DNA of 5,685 bases, from positions 1 through 5,685 of the forward strand of contig JAKAZF010000221.1 in assembly GCA_021826605.1 (NCBI GenBank), given 5' to 3'. The notes beneath the pieces were generated by a model, which saw only the letters and a list, made by a program, of their open reading frames with translations, did not search any database and was not told the origin of the DNA. The stretch's first letter is position 1. The number at the start of each line of letters is the position of its first letter. The translations under genes were made by a program, and so were the position numbers. Positions 1 to 5,667 of the stretch are shown in pieces. This stretch comes from Planctomycetota bacterium (GTDB lineage: Bacteria > Planctomycetota > Phycisphaerae > WQYP01).

Positions 1-47
1 ACTGAGCCGTCCTCCAGCACCAAAGCCGCTTTAGATGTGATTGCCAT
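1..47 (-). CDS. carA: Carbamoyl-phosphate synthase small subunit, N-terminal fragment
   Basis: Only the first 15 codons and part of the 16th are inside the window; the gene runs off the left edge. Reading the minus strand from the ATG at 47-45 gives MAITSKAALVLEDGS followed by GT, the start of a Val codon. The pattern K-A-x-L-V-L-E-D-G-(S/T) followed by a hydrophobic residue is the typical beginning of CarA, the glutamine amidotransferase subunit that supplies ammonia to CarB for carbamoyl phosphate, used for pyrimidines and arginine. This is recognition of a short conserved N-terminus; no catalytic residue is visible. An AAAGG lies about 14 nt upstream, rather far for a ribosome binding site, so an in-frame TTG at 59-57 or GTG at 62-60 cannot be excluded. 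The gene is divergent from tRNA-Leu. Confidence 0.75.
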   Translation of the reverse strand, partial: MAITSKAALVLEDGS

Positions 48-77
48 GATTCGTGTCAACACCTTTCAACTTATCGA

Positions 78-87
78 CCCGCGCGGG
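78..87. repeat. Perfect 10-bp GC palindrome in carA leader
   Basis: CCCGCGCGGG equals its own reverse complement. It lies 31-40 bp upstream of the carA start codon, inside the predicted carA leader. It could be a protein site or a short CCC/GGG hairpin with a GCGC loop, but a GC palindrome of this size can also arise by chance. Confidence 0.5.
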
Positions 88-104
88 CCTCATTTACGTG
101 CCGA

Positions 105-110
105 AGTATA
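105..110 (-). promoter_or_regulatory. Possible -10 element for carA
   Basis: The minus strand reads TATACT here, one mismatch from TATAAT, about 58 bases upstream of the carA ATG. I see no good -35 hexamer 16-18 bp further upstream, so this is a weak prediction. The implied leader of about 50 nt contains the palindrome CCCGCGCGGG. Confidence 0.3.
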
Positions 111-154
111 ACGGATTCTGCCGATGAAGACTGTTCCTTGAGATAAAAACGGAG

Positions 155-160
155 TATAGT
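155..160 (+). promoter_or_regulatory. Possible -10 element for tRNA-Leu
   Basis: TATAGT (one mismatch from TATAAT) ends 12 bp before the first base of the tRNA, which would put transcription start about 5-7 bp upstream of the mature 5' end. The -35 region is poor: TTGAGA at 138-143 is only 11 bp away, and the hexamer at the proper distance (132-137) matches weakly. Confidence 0.35.
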
Positions 161-172
161 ATCAAGCCGCAA

Positions 173-256
173 GCCCGGGTGGCGAAATTGGCAGACGCGC
201 CAGCTTGAGGTGCTGGTGGGAGCAATCCCTTGCAGGTTCGAATCCTGTCCCGGGCA
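173..256 (+). tRNA. tRNA-Leu, anticodon GAG
   Basis: A complete 84-nt class II tRNA. The acceptor stem pairs GCCCGGG (173-179) with CCCGGGC (249-255), with discriminator A at 256. The anticodon stem CCAGC/GCTGG (200-204/212-216) closes the loop TTGAGGT, placing anticodon GAG at 207-209, which reads CUC and CUU leucine codons. The long variable arm is GGGA-GCAA-TCCC (218-229), with a GNRA-type loop, as expected for tRNA-Leu. The T arm is GCAGG-TTCGAAT-CCTGT (232-248). CCA is not encoded: the discriminator base is followed by TCA, so nucleotidyltransferase must add the tail. It stands alone, divergent from carA, with no second tRNA next to it. Confidence 0.97.
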
Positions 257-539
257 TCAGATCAGATTGCACCGTTATGGAAGTATCAGAAAATACATCC
301 AAGACGGACTTTGTTCCCTCGCACCTTCACGCATATTCTGAGCAATTCCGGCCATTCCCGTTGCCAACTGCGTCGGCTTTTCCACTGCTTTGGCCGGTGT
401 CGCGTTTTGGTTTAAATGTTCGCCCGCCATTTGTTAGCAAGCGCGCGGCATTATGGCCACCCCCAGGGCGGTTTGTGCGAGGTTACTGGCCTGCCAATAC
501 GCCGGCCAACTATCGAAACGTGGCAGTGTATCAAACAGA

Positions 540-557
540 GAAGTTTTGGAAGTTTTG
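540..557. repeat. Tandem duplication of 9 bp
   Basis: GAAGTTTTG occurs twice back to back (540-548 and 549-557) in non-coding sequence. There are only two copies, consistent with simple replication slippage; no function is implied. Confidence 0.6.
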
Positions 558-597
558 TTCTCTCACGGTAGAGCCGCAGACGGGTACAAAAACGATA

Positions 598-616
598 TAA
601 ATGCCATACGCATTTA
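598..616 (-). terminator. Weak candidate terminator for the minus-strand operon
   Basis: TAAATGC (598-604) and GCATTTA (610-616) form a perfect 7-bp stem around a 5-nt loop. Read on the minus strand, the hairpin is followed after a few bases by a run of five T. It lies about 190 bp past the barrel-protein stop. The stem is AT-rich and the T run is not immediately adjacent, so intrinsic termination here is only possible. Confidence 0.25.
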
Positions 617-626
617 GCCGATGGGA

Positions 627-803
627 TCACACCAGCCTGCTTTCAGCCAATGTAAATACCTCTGAACTCTTTCTTTGCTCGCTTGGCTGTTCAAATAATT
701 TACCATTCACCGCAGTGATGACGGCTCCCTTCGCCAGATTATGTAGCTCCAGTCTTGCCCGGAGTTTCCCGTCGGCAGTTGCGCCGAAGATGAAAAACTG
801 CGG
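627..803 (-). other. In-frame open extension after the barrel-protein stop
   Basis: Directly after the TGA at 806-804, the same frame stays open for 59 codons before a TGA at 629-627. It reads PQFFIFGATADGKLRARLEL and continues with a protein-like composition. It has no obvious ATG with a ribosome binding site of its own. It could be a remnant of a longer C-terminus cut by a new stop, a readthrough tail, or chance: an open run of this length is not rare at this GC. I do not call it a gene. Confidence 0.3.
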
Positions 804-1934
804 TCACGGCAACGCAAACGCGACGTATGCCGACAACACCCAGTCGCCGCTGTGACGCGCTGCGCTGGTAAGGGCCGGCCCGGCACCAATTCCAAGGTAT
901 GGCGTGAGATATCCCCATTTTGGTTCCGGATTGATCTCTAGGCCGAATATAGTTGAGATCGATTGCTGACCTACGTTGCTTCCTGACAAGGGATCTGATC
1001 CCACAATTTCAAACACCGGGGTAATATCGGATATGCCCGGTATGGGCAAATTGCGGTGATAAATGTTGTAACCCAGCACCGTATCCCAAGTGAGGTCTTT
1101 TTCTCCACCCTGATGCGGACCGGTTAAAAACGACATTCCCAGACTTGTCATGATGCTCAGGTGATTGCCCAATCCTATTGCCTGCATGATGCGCGGTGAA
1201 ATGACCGTACCGGTGCTCACCGTTGAGCCTGACGGAGGATCAATCTCAAGCCCTGGCACCAGCGAATAGTCAATCGAATCATGCTTGCTCACATATTGGT
1301 AAATCGGCGCACGCATGATAATGGCGAAATTAGCCATACCATCAAAATTGCGGCTCGTCGGTTCGCCGGGTGCGGCATCGGGAAATGACACATGTTCATG
1401 CTGATACGGGGCCTGCAATTCGACTGTCCACTGGTCCATGCCCCACTTGAATTCATTGTAGAAGAGGTCCAGTTGCTGGTGGCCGGTTTCAAAGTGGTAC
1501 CAAGTCATCGCAACCTCGCGCTGCGCTGCCACATTGGCGGCCAGAAATGTACCGGGGAAAAAGCCTTTGGCCAACTTGCTGCGGTGATCCAGCAATCCAA
1601 AAAAATAGCGGGTGGATTGGCTGCCCCCGGCCCCGGCATCAAACGACCTCACCGGAGAGTCTCCGCCCGCCATCTGTGCCAATTCATCAGACATACTTTT
1701 TTCATGCCGACGGCCGACTTGTTTTCCATAGTTAAACGCATCTTGAAGGATGTCTGCCGCTGAAGGTAAACCGATATCGTCACCCCGGTTTCCATGCGCG
1801 ACCGTGTCTTGTGCTGCCGGAGTGGATGTGCCTGCTATCGCCGATGCCGCTCCCTTGACTGGTGCTGCAGCGACAAGGCAGCCGACTGCCATAGTAATCA
1901 TTATGCGTGATGGAAGTGTGTTGATGCCTTTCAC
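804..1934 (-). CDS. Exported outer-membrane beta-barrel protein (putative outer-membrane transporter)
   Basis: A 376-residue protein. The frame is open further upstream, to 2096, but that part overlaps the preceding gene. I chose the GTG at 1934-1932 because AAGGA sits 8 nt before it and the product then begins with a signal peptide: K2 and R10, a hydrophobic core MITMAVGCLVAAAP (12-25), and likely cleavage after A-A-S-A or A-I-A near residues 29-34. The mature part lacks long hydrophobic helices and has many short alternating segments rich in Tyr, Trp, Phe and Gly, such as YFFGLLDHRSK (110-120), WTVELQAPY (169-177) and WGYLTPYLGIGAG (340-352), ending with WVLSAYVAFALP. This fits an outer-membrane barrel of the transporter/porin-like type; I cannot name the family or substrate. 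The final residue is Pro rather than the usual aromatic, with Phe at -4. It is third in a cluster after an MFS transporter and a phosphoesterase-like protein, so it may be the outer-membrane passage for the same compound. Confidence 0.8.
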   Translation of the reverse strand: MKGINTLPSRIMITMAVGCLVAAAPVKGAASAIAGTSTPAAQDTVAHGNRGDDIGLPSAADILQDAFNYGKQVGRRHEKSMSDELAQMAGGDSPVRSFDAGAGGSQSTRYFFGLLDHRSKLAKGFFPGTFLAANVAAQREVAMTWYHFETGHQQLDLFYNEFKWGMDQWTVELQAPYQHEHVSFPDAAPGEPTSRNFDGMANFAIIMRAPIYQYVSKHDSIDYSLVPGLEIDPPSGSTVSTGTVISPRIMQAIGLGNHLSIMTSLGMSFLTGPHQGGEKDLTWDTVLGYNIYHRNLPIPGISDITPVFEIVGSDPLSGSNVGQQSISTIFGLEINPEPKWGYLTPYLGIGAGPALTSAARHSGDWVLSAYVAFALP

Positions 1935-1995
1935 AGATTTTGTCCTTTCTAATAAATACACAAAAATAGTTGCTGCTTGCAGGCGGACGCTCTCG

Positions 1996-2919
1996 TCACG
2001 TTCCGCCAACCGGTGCACCATGCCCGAAACTCTTTGTGTCAGCAGAGGCGCGCGGGCGGCTGCTCTTTTCCCATTCAAGTATCGTTCCGCCTGCATCCGG
2101 GCGGCGGTTCAATTTCCGTTCGGCGGGTGGCAAACTTTCAATGCCGACCGTCCATGTACCTGTTATCAGCGGCTGGATAAAAATTTCTGAAACACCTTCG
2201 CGGCGCAATTGATTTGCCCAAGATTCGTAATCGTATGTCACCCGGCGAAGTTCAAGTTTTACCGAATTGCCGGTTGTATCCATAATCAGGTAATGCACGG
2301 CCGGATCACCATCATGATCGGGTTTGCCCACAACCCCGCAGTTGGCCGCAAAGCCCACATCGGCAATCTTACGCAACCAAGGGAAACCCGAATGGGTACA
2401 GACAAATCCGGACGTTTGAGTGGACACTAAAAGACGCTGTAATAAATTTTCATCAAGGCTGGATGGGTACAAAAATTCGTTGGTTTGGCGCGGGCTGCCG
2501 TGGCATAGAAGGACAGTTCCCACGGGTGTATCCAATTGGCCGCGATCCGGCCAAGTTGCAAGCCATTGCCGATTGGCGTCGGAAAGACTTTCGGCGGCAT
2601 AGTTAAATGCTTCGCAACTGGCCTTTTCATCCTGCATGGATGAATAGCCGCACCCACATACATTTTGTCCCGCCGCCGCCTGCAATTCATGATTACCTGC
2701 CACGAGGATATCAAATTCGCCGCGTATCAGATCAATAATTTCATCGCTGTGGCCGCAGCATCCGATGGCGTCGCCTAGAAAGCCCCGTTGTGTGCACCTT
2801 TGGGCACGGGCATCTTCCAGACACGCCCGCAGCGCCGGTACGTTGCCATACGCACCGCCCATCAGCGCGATGCGCAGGTTTTTCGGCAATATCCTATCGC
2901 GAGAAAATCCCCGGGACAT
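1996..2919 (-). CDS. Calcineurin-like metallophosphoesterase homologue with half of its dimetal site missing
   Basis: A 307-residue cytosolic protein (no signal peptide). The ATG at 2919 was chosen because GGAG lies 9 nt upstream and it starts 4 nt after the MFS stop; an upstream in-frame ATG at 2988 would overlap the MFS gene. The fold follows the YfcE/MJ0936-type phosphoesterases: LRIALMGGAYGNVPALRA (15-32) matches the usual motif I region, GD at 49-50 motif II, AGNHE (74-78) motif III, CHGSP (139-143) motif IV, THSGFP (175-180) motif V, and NCGVVGKP (193-200) the usual N-P-G-S-V-G-x-P. Motif I should be D-x-H but is G22-A-Y24; motif V should be G-H-x-H but is T-H176-S-G178. Asp50, Asn76, His140 and His176 remain. 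Ten cysteines, including C54-C55 and C88-G-C90, are unusual. An Arg/Pro-rich tail follows residue ~260. Active phosphatase function is therefore uncertain; a mono-metal enzyme or a ligand-binding/regulatory role for the neighbouring transporter is possible. Confidence 0.88.
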   Translation of the reverse strand: MSRGFSRDRILPKNLRIALMGGAYGNVPALRACLEDARAQRCTQRGFLGDAIGCCGHSDEIIDLIRGEFDILVAGNHELQAAAGQNVCGCGYSSMQDEKASCEAFNYAAESLSDANRQWLATWPDRGQLDTPVGTVLLCHGSPRQTNEFLYPSSLDENLLQRLLVSTQTSGFVCTHSGFPWLRKIADVGFAANCGVVGKPDHDGDPAVHYLIMDTTGNSVKLELRRVTYDYESWANQLRREGVSEIFIQPLITGTWTVGIESLPPAERKLNRRPDAGGTILEWEKSSRPRASADTKSFGHGAPVGGT

Positions 2920-2923
2920 AGCA

Positions 2924-4348
2924 TTATTCTCCGGCCGGTATGACCACTGGCTGCACCATCGCTTCCAATGATCGACCTGCCCCTTCAATTCCCCATATAC
3001 TCCACGGGATCATGGCAGCCGCCCCGACCATCCAGAGAAAGCCCATCAGGCCGAAAACTCCTGCGTCACCCCAACTTGATTTGGACACTGCCACCAGCAG
3101 GGGGCCGGAGGCGATGGCCCCAATGCGCCCTATGGCAACTGACACGCCAATGCCGGTAGCCCGCAGATGAGTGGGAAATATCTCTGAAAAAGTCGGGTAT
3201 GCGCTGGTCCATGCCCCCGTCGCACAAAAGTTGGCCGCCATAAATGCGACCAGCACCACCGTCGGTGAATGCGTCGCGGCCGCAGGTGCCATCAGTAAAC
3301 TGGTCAATGCCGCCATTGTGTAAAACAACGGAACCATCCGCTTGCGGCCCAACTGGTCAAATTTCCAGGCCATCAGCAGGCCTCCGGCCAAAGCTCCAAT
3401 ATTGCCCATGAAGTAGAACCACGGCATCTGATGGTTTGGGATGTGCACCTGCGGCAGCACCACCAGCGCCAGAAAGGTGAACAAACCGTAGTAGCCAAAT
3501 GCTTCGGACAGGTCCAGAGTGGCCCCCAGCATAAGGCGGTAAGGATAGCGACTGATCAATTCCATTAAATCGGCGGCTACTGTGCGTGCAGGGTTGCTAC
3601 CGGGCAAATTTAATTGTGAATCGGAAACCGCACCATTGATTGGCGGTTCCTGACCGGCGGCATGCACCATGTCATTGACGACGCGCTGGGCGGCATCGGG
3701 CTTTCCACGAGAGAGTAACCAACGGGGCGATTCCGGCAGTACCCTGCGGAAATAGGCCACGAACAGGCCGCCTACCGCCCCGAGCGCAAAGCCCAGTCGC
3801 CAGGCAATCGCTGACTCCGGTATTAGGTTCAAGAATAAAATACTAACCAGCGCCGCAACCAATGCACCCACCGGCCAGAAATTCATAACGATGGCCGCTG
3901 CCCGTCCGCGATGTTTAACCGGCAATAACTCTCCGATCGCTCCATTGATGGCGGAATATTCTGCACCAACGCCAATCGCCGTCAGAAAACGGAAAACCAT
4001 AAACCAGCCGAAGCCGGGTGAGAGAGCCGAACACAAGGTAAAAAATGAATAGATCGTCAAAGTGGTAAGAAAAAGCTTCTTGCGTCCAAACCGATCGGCC
4101 AGATACCCAAAAAGCACCGCCCCGACCATGATGCCCGCCAGCCATAGCGAGGTGATCAGCGACGCTTCAGAACTACTTAAATGCCACTGGGATTTGAGGA
4201 TTCCCAGTAGCCCGCCGGTAAGATTGACTTCAAACGCGTCAAAAAGCCACCCAATCCCCAATGCCAGTGTCACCACGGTGTGGTACCGACTCCATCGGAG
4301 TCTATCCAGAACAGACCACGGCGAACTACTCTGCGAATAGGCTGGCAT
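2924..4348 (-). CDS. MFS transporter, sugar-porter/metabolite:H+ symporter type
   Basis: A 474-residue inner-membrane protein with about twelve predicted hydrophobic segments: six between ~24 and ~201, a hydrophilic central loop (~205-270), and six between ~271 and ~452. Family marks are GYLADRFGRK (81-90), the motif A loop between TM2 and TM3; RFLTAIGVGAEY (120-131) followed by E140 and HRGR (146-149); PESPRW (205-210), typical of sugar-porter-like members; a second motif A-like DQLGRKR (331-337); and SEIFPTHLRATG (388-399). The acidic residues D37 and E40 in TM1 could take part in proton or substrate coupling. This pattern fits the sugar porter/NiaP-like/aromatic acid group, so the substrate is probably a small organic anion or sugar, but it cannot be fixed from sequence. 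The ATG is preceded by GAAGGGG with 4 nt spacing. It is the first gene of the minus-strand cluster and ends 4 nt before the phosphoesterase-like gene. Confidence 0.93.
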   Translation of the reverse strand: MPAYSQSSSPWSVLDRLRWSRYHTVVTLALGIGWLFDAFEVNLTGGLLGILKSQWHLSSSEASLITSLWLAGIMVGAVLFGYLADRFGRKKLFLTTLTIYSFFTLCSALSPGFGWFMVFRFLTAIGVGAEYSAINGAIGELLPVKHRGRAAAIVMNFWPVGALVAALVSILFLNLIPESAIAWRLGFALGAVGGLFVAYFRRVLPESPRWLLSRGKPDAAQRVVNDMVHAAGQEPPINGAVSDSQLNLPGSNPARTVAADLMELISRYPYRLMLGATLDLSEAFGYYGLFTFLALVVLPQVHIPNHQMPWFYFMGNIGALAGGLLMAWKFDQLGRKRMVPLFYTMAALTSLLMAPAAATHSPTVVLVAFMAANFCATGAWTSAYPTFSEIFPTHLRATGIGVSVAIGRIGAIASGPLLVAVSKSSWGDAGVFGLMGFLWMVGAAAMIPWSIWGIEGAGRSLEAMVQPVVIPAGE

Positions 4349-4599
4349 GTGGCCCCTTCAAAAAATTTATTCCATTCACTTAGCTACGCACTAGCGTACG
4401 CAGCCACTCAGCGTTTGGATGATGGTCGGGCGAAGAGCCACAATCTTACACCCCATCGCGATTTCTTAGCCTCGGTCCGTTACCTGCCATGATTTACTTT
4501 GGGGCATTCATTGGCCAAGCGGTTTCAAGCGGGAGACCAGCCACGCTGGGGGCAAAATCAAAACTTTTTCCACCGAGGCGATAAAGTTACGTTAATCGC
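4349..4599. promoter_or_regulatory. Divergent control region between the MFS operon and ribH
   Basis: No gene is supported here on either strand. The region must carry the promoter of the minus-strand MFS operon. The best -10-like hexamer I see for it is TAAGAT on the minus strand in GGGGTGTAAGATTG, near 4443-4450, without a good -35. I see no riboswitch consensus and no long hairpin. Confidence 0.45.
4385..4402 (-). promoter_or_regulatory. Candidate operator upstream of the MFS gene
   Basis: On the minus strand the sequence is TGCGTACGCTAGTGCGTA: two TGCGTA hexamers with a 12-bp period. It includes the palindrome GCGTACGC (4394-4401) and the inverted repeat TACGC-ACTA-GCGTA (4385-4398). It lies 37-54 bp upstream of the MFS start codon, a usual place for a repressor or activator site. 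No regulator gene is adjacent to assign it to. Confidence 0.3.
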
Positions 4600-4605
4600 T
4601 ATAAT
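4600..4605 (+). promoter_or_regulatory. -10 element of the ribH operon promoter
   Basis: A perfect TATAAT about 90 bp upstream of the ribH ATG. The -35 region at the right distance (around 4576-4583) reads close to GGCGAT and does not match TTGACA, and there is no TGn extension. The promoter may therefore need an activator or be only moderate. Transcription would begin near 4611-4613, giving a leader of about 80 nt. Confidence 0.5.
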
Positions 4606-4630
4606 CTAGGTTTTGGCCAGTGAATGGCGC

Positions 4631-4653
4631 GGTTTCCCTCGACCGGGGAGACT
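4631..4653 (+). other. Hairpin in the ribH leader
   Basis: GGTTTCCC (4631-4638) can pair with GGGAGACT (4646-4653) with two G-U pairs, leaving a 7-nt loop. It begins about 20 nt after the predicted transcription start. It is not an FMN riboswitch: the leader is too short and lacks the conserved RFN core. It may simply stabilise the 5' end of the mRNA. Confidence 0.35.
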
Positions 4654-4693
4654 TGAAAATGGGTGTCAGCGGTTGATTTGGAGAGTTCTCTCA

Positions 4694-5176
4694 ATGCAGG
4701 AGTCTATGGTGGGTTTATTGACGGTAAAACCGGCACATCGGTTCGTCATTATCGCGGCAGAGTTTAACAAGCTCGTTACAGCGCAGCTTGAAATGGGTGC
4801 CCGCGAGGAATTATGCAAACTTGGTGCCCAAAGCTCGCAAATCTCCACCATCTGGGTTCCGGGAAGTTTTGAGATTCCAACCACTGCCATGGCCGTCGCC
4901 AAAAAGGGTGGTGTTTCTGCCATCATCTGCCTTGGTTGCATTATCCGTGGTCAGACGACGCATTTTGACCATGTGGCGGCAACCGCAGCTTCTGGCATAG
5001 CGGCCATCGGTCCAGCTACGGGGGTACCCACCATCTTTGGTGTGATAACCGCCGATACCCAGGAGCAGGCACTGGATCGCGCAGGACTGAAAATGGGCAA
5101 CATCGGCAGCCACGGGGCCCAAGCTGCCGTTCATATGGCCAATACAATGGCAAATATCGCCAAAGGTACCGTTTAA
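4694..5176 (+). CDS. ribH: 6,7-dimethyl-8-ribityllumazine synthase
   Basis: A 160-residue enzyme, the usual length. It condenses 5-amino-6-ribitylaminouracil with 3,4-dihydroxy-2-butanone 4-phosphate to give the lumazine that riboflavin synthase converts to riboflavin; family members form cytosolic pentamers or 60-mers. Visible motifs are FVIIAAEFN (17-25), whose Phe-Asn stacks on the pyrimidine; WVPGSFEIP (54-62), phosphate/substrate loop; LGCIIRGQTTHFDHV (80-94), with catalytic His90 in HFDHV; GVPTIFGVITADTQEQA (110-126); and RAGLKMGNIGSHGAQAA (129-145). The ATG at 4694 was chosen because GGAGAG lies 8 nt before it; a longer frame opening with TTG at 4613 only adds non-conserved residues and would start at the promoter. 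The GAGAG of this binding site can pair with the CTCTC beside it, a weak hairpin. The stop overlaps the nusB start by one base. Confidence 0.97.
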   Translation: MQESMVGLLTVKPAHRFVIIAAEFNKLVTAQLEMGAREELCKLGAQSSQISTIWVPGSFEIPTTAMAVAKKGGVSAIICLGCIIRGQTTHFDHVAATAASGIAAIGPATGVPTIFGVITADTQEQALDRAGLKMGNIGSHGAQAAVHMANTMANIAKGTV

Positions 5177-5667
5177 TGACAAGTTCTATTGAGTCCAATC
5201 CCGATTCAACGCAGTTAAGTATCCGTCAAAAATCGCAGGCTAGACGATTGGCCCTTCAGGCCCTGTTTCAGGCCGATGCACAGGGAAATGATTTTTTTAC
5301 CTCGGGACTGGCTGATTTTATGGCTCAATCGACCGAGGATATTTCGGTGCGCCTGCTGGCGAGTCGAATGGCGAATCATGCGTGGGATTATCGCAAGATG
5401 TCGGACGATTGGATCACGCGATTAATGACACAATGGTCGCTTTCGCGGGTGGCGGCTGTGGATCGGGCAATCTTGTGGCTGGGGCTTTGGGAGTTAACCT
5501 CCGGAACAGACACCCCGCCGAAAGTTGTTTTGGATGAAGCCATCAACATGGCCAAAGAATATTCCACCGCTGAATCATCAAAATTCATTAACGGAGTGCT
5601 GGGGGCGGCGTACAATCAGCACGCTGCCAACCTGGCTCAAACCCGGCCGCAAAAAATGTCGGAGTGA
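5176..5667 (+). CDS. nusB: Transcription antitermination factor NusB
   Basis: A 163-residue all-helical RNA-binding protein that, with NusE (S10), binds the boxA element of rRNA leaders to promote antitermination. Family marks: QARRLALQALFQADAQG (21-37), the N-terminal Arg-rich helix of NusB; W79-I-T-R-L with W87-S-L-S-R-V-A-A-V-D-R-A-I-L (87-100), equivalent to the usual W-x-L-x-R-L-x-x-x-D-R-A-I-L; WEL (105-107); PPKVVLDEAINMAKEYST (114-131); and SSKFINGVLGA (134-144), matching S-x-K-F-V-N-G-V-L. The first ~18 residues and the last ~15 exceed the common ~140 aa core. Its ATG shares an A with the ribH stop (TAATG), and AAGG in the end of ribH lies 9 nt upstream, so translation is probably coupled. 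Pairing of ribH with nusB is widespread in bacteria. Confidence 0.97.
   Translation: MTSSIESNPDSTQLSIRQKSQARRLALQALFQADAQGNDFFTSGLADFMAQSTEDISVRLLASRMANHAWDYRKMSDDWITRLMTQWSLSRVAAVDRAILWLGLWELTSGTDTPPKVVLDEAINMAKEYSTAESSKFINGVLGAAYNQHAANLAQTRPQKMSE

Larger units (their letters stand above)
257..626. other. 370-bp stretch with no convincing gene
   Basis: Between tRNA-Leu and the minus-strand barrel-protein locus I find no supported gene on either strand. A plus-strand reading frame from 205 to 600 begins inside the tRNA at a TTG, has no ribosome binding site, and its product resembles nothing I know. No strong GC hairpin followed by a T tract was found after the tRNA. The visible structure is limited to a 9-bp tandem duplication and a weak hairpin near 600. 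Confidence 0.6.

Noticed and set aside
1..111. Plus-strand open frame ending in TAA at 109-111, which looks like the 3' end of a gene
   Set aside because: Its antisense strand reads as the conserved N-terminus of CarA starting at 47, which explains the open frame better; the plus-strand peptide matches nothing I recognise.
205..600. Plus-strand 131-codon frame
   Set aside because: It begins with TTG inside the anticodon loop of tRNA-Leu, has no ribosome binding site, and its product has no recognisable motif.
601..855. Plus-strand 84-codon frame beginning at ATG 601
   Set aside because: No ribosome binding site; its 3' part is antisense to the barrel-protein gene, and its ATG lies in the arm of the hairpin at 598-616.
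1392..1763. Plus-strand 123-codon frame
   Set aside because: Entirely antisense to the barrel-protein gene, with no ribosome binding site or known motif.
1935..2096. Upstream extension of the barrel protein to an ATG at 2096
   Set aside because: It would overlap the phosphoesterase-like gene by about 100 bp and bury the signal peptide 54 residues inside the protein; the GTG at 1934 has a well-placed AAGGA.
2920..2988. Longer N-terminus of the phosphoesterase-like protein from an ATG at 2988
   Set aside because: It overlaps the end of the MFS gene and adds residues not expected before the first strand of the fold; the ATG at 2919 has a GGAG upstream and gives a 4-nt gap.
4624..4656. Ten-codon leader peptide MARFPSTGET before ribH
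   Set aside because: No clear ribosome binding site and no regulatory codon run, so it is probably chance.
4613..4693. Longer RibH starting at TTG 4613
   Set aside because: The start would fall at the predicted transcription start, the added 27 residues are not part of the family, and ATG 4694 has a good ribosome binding site.
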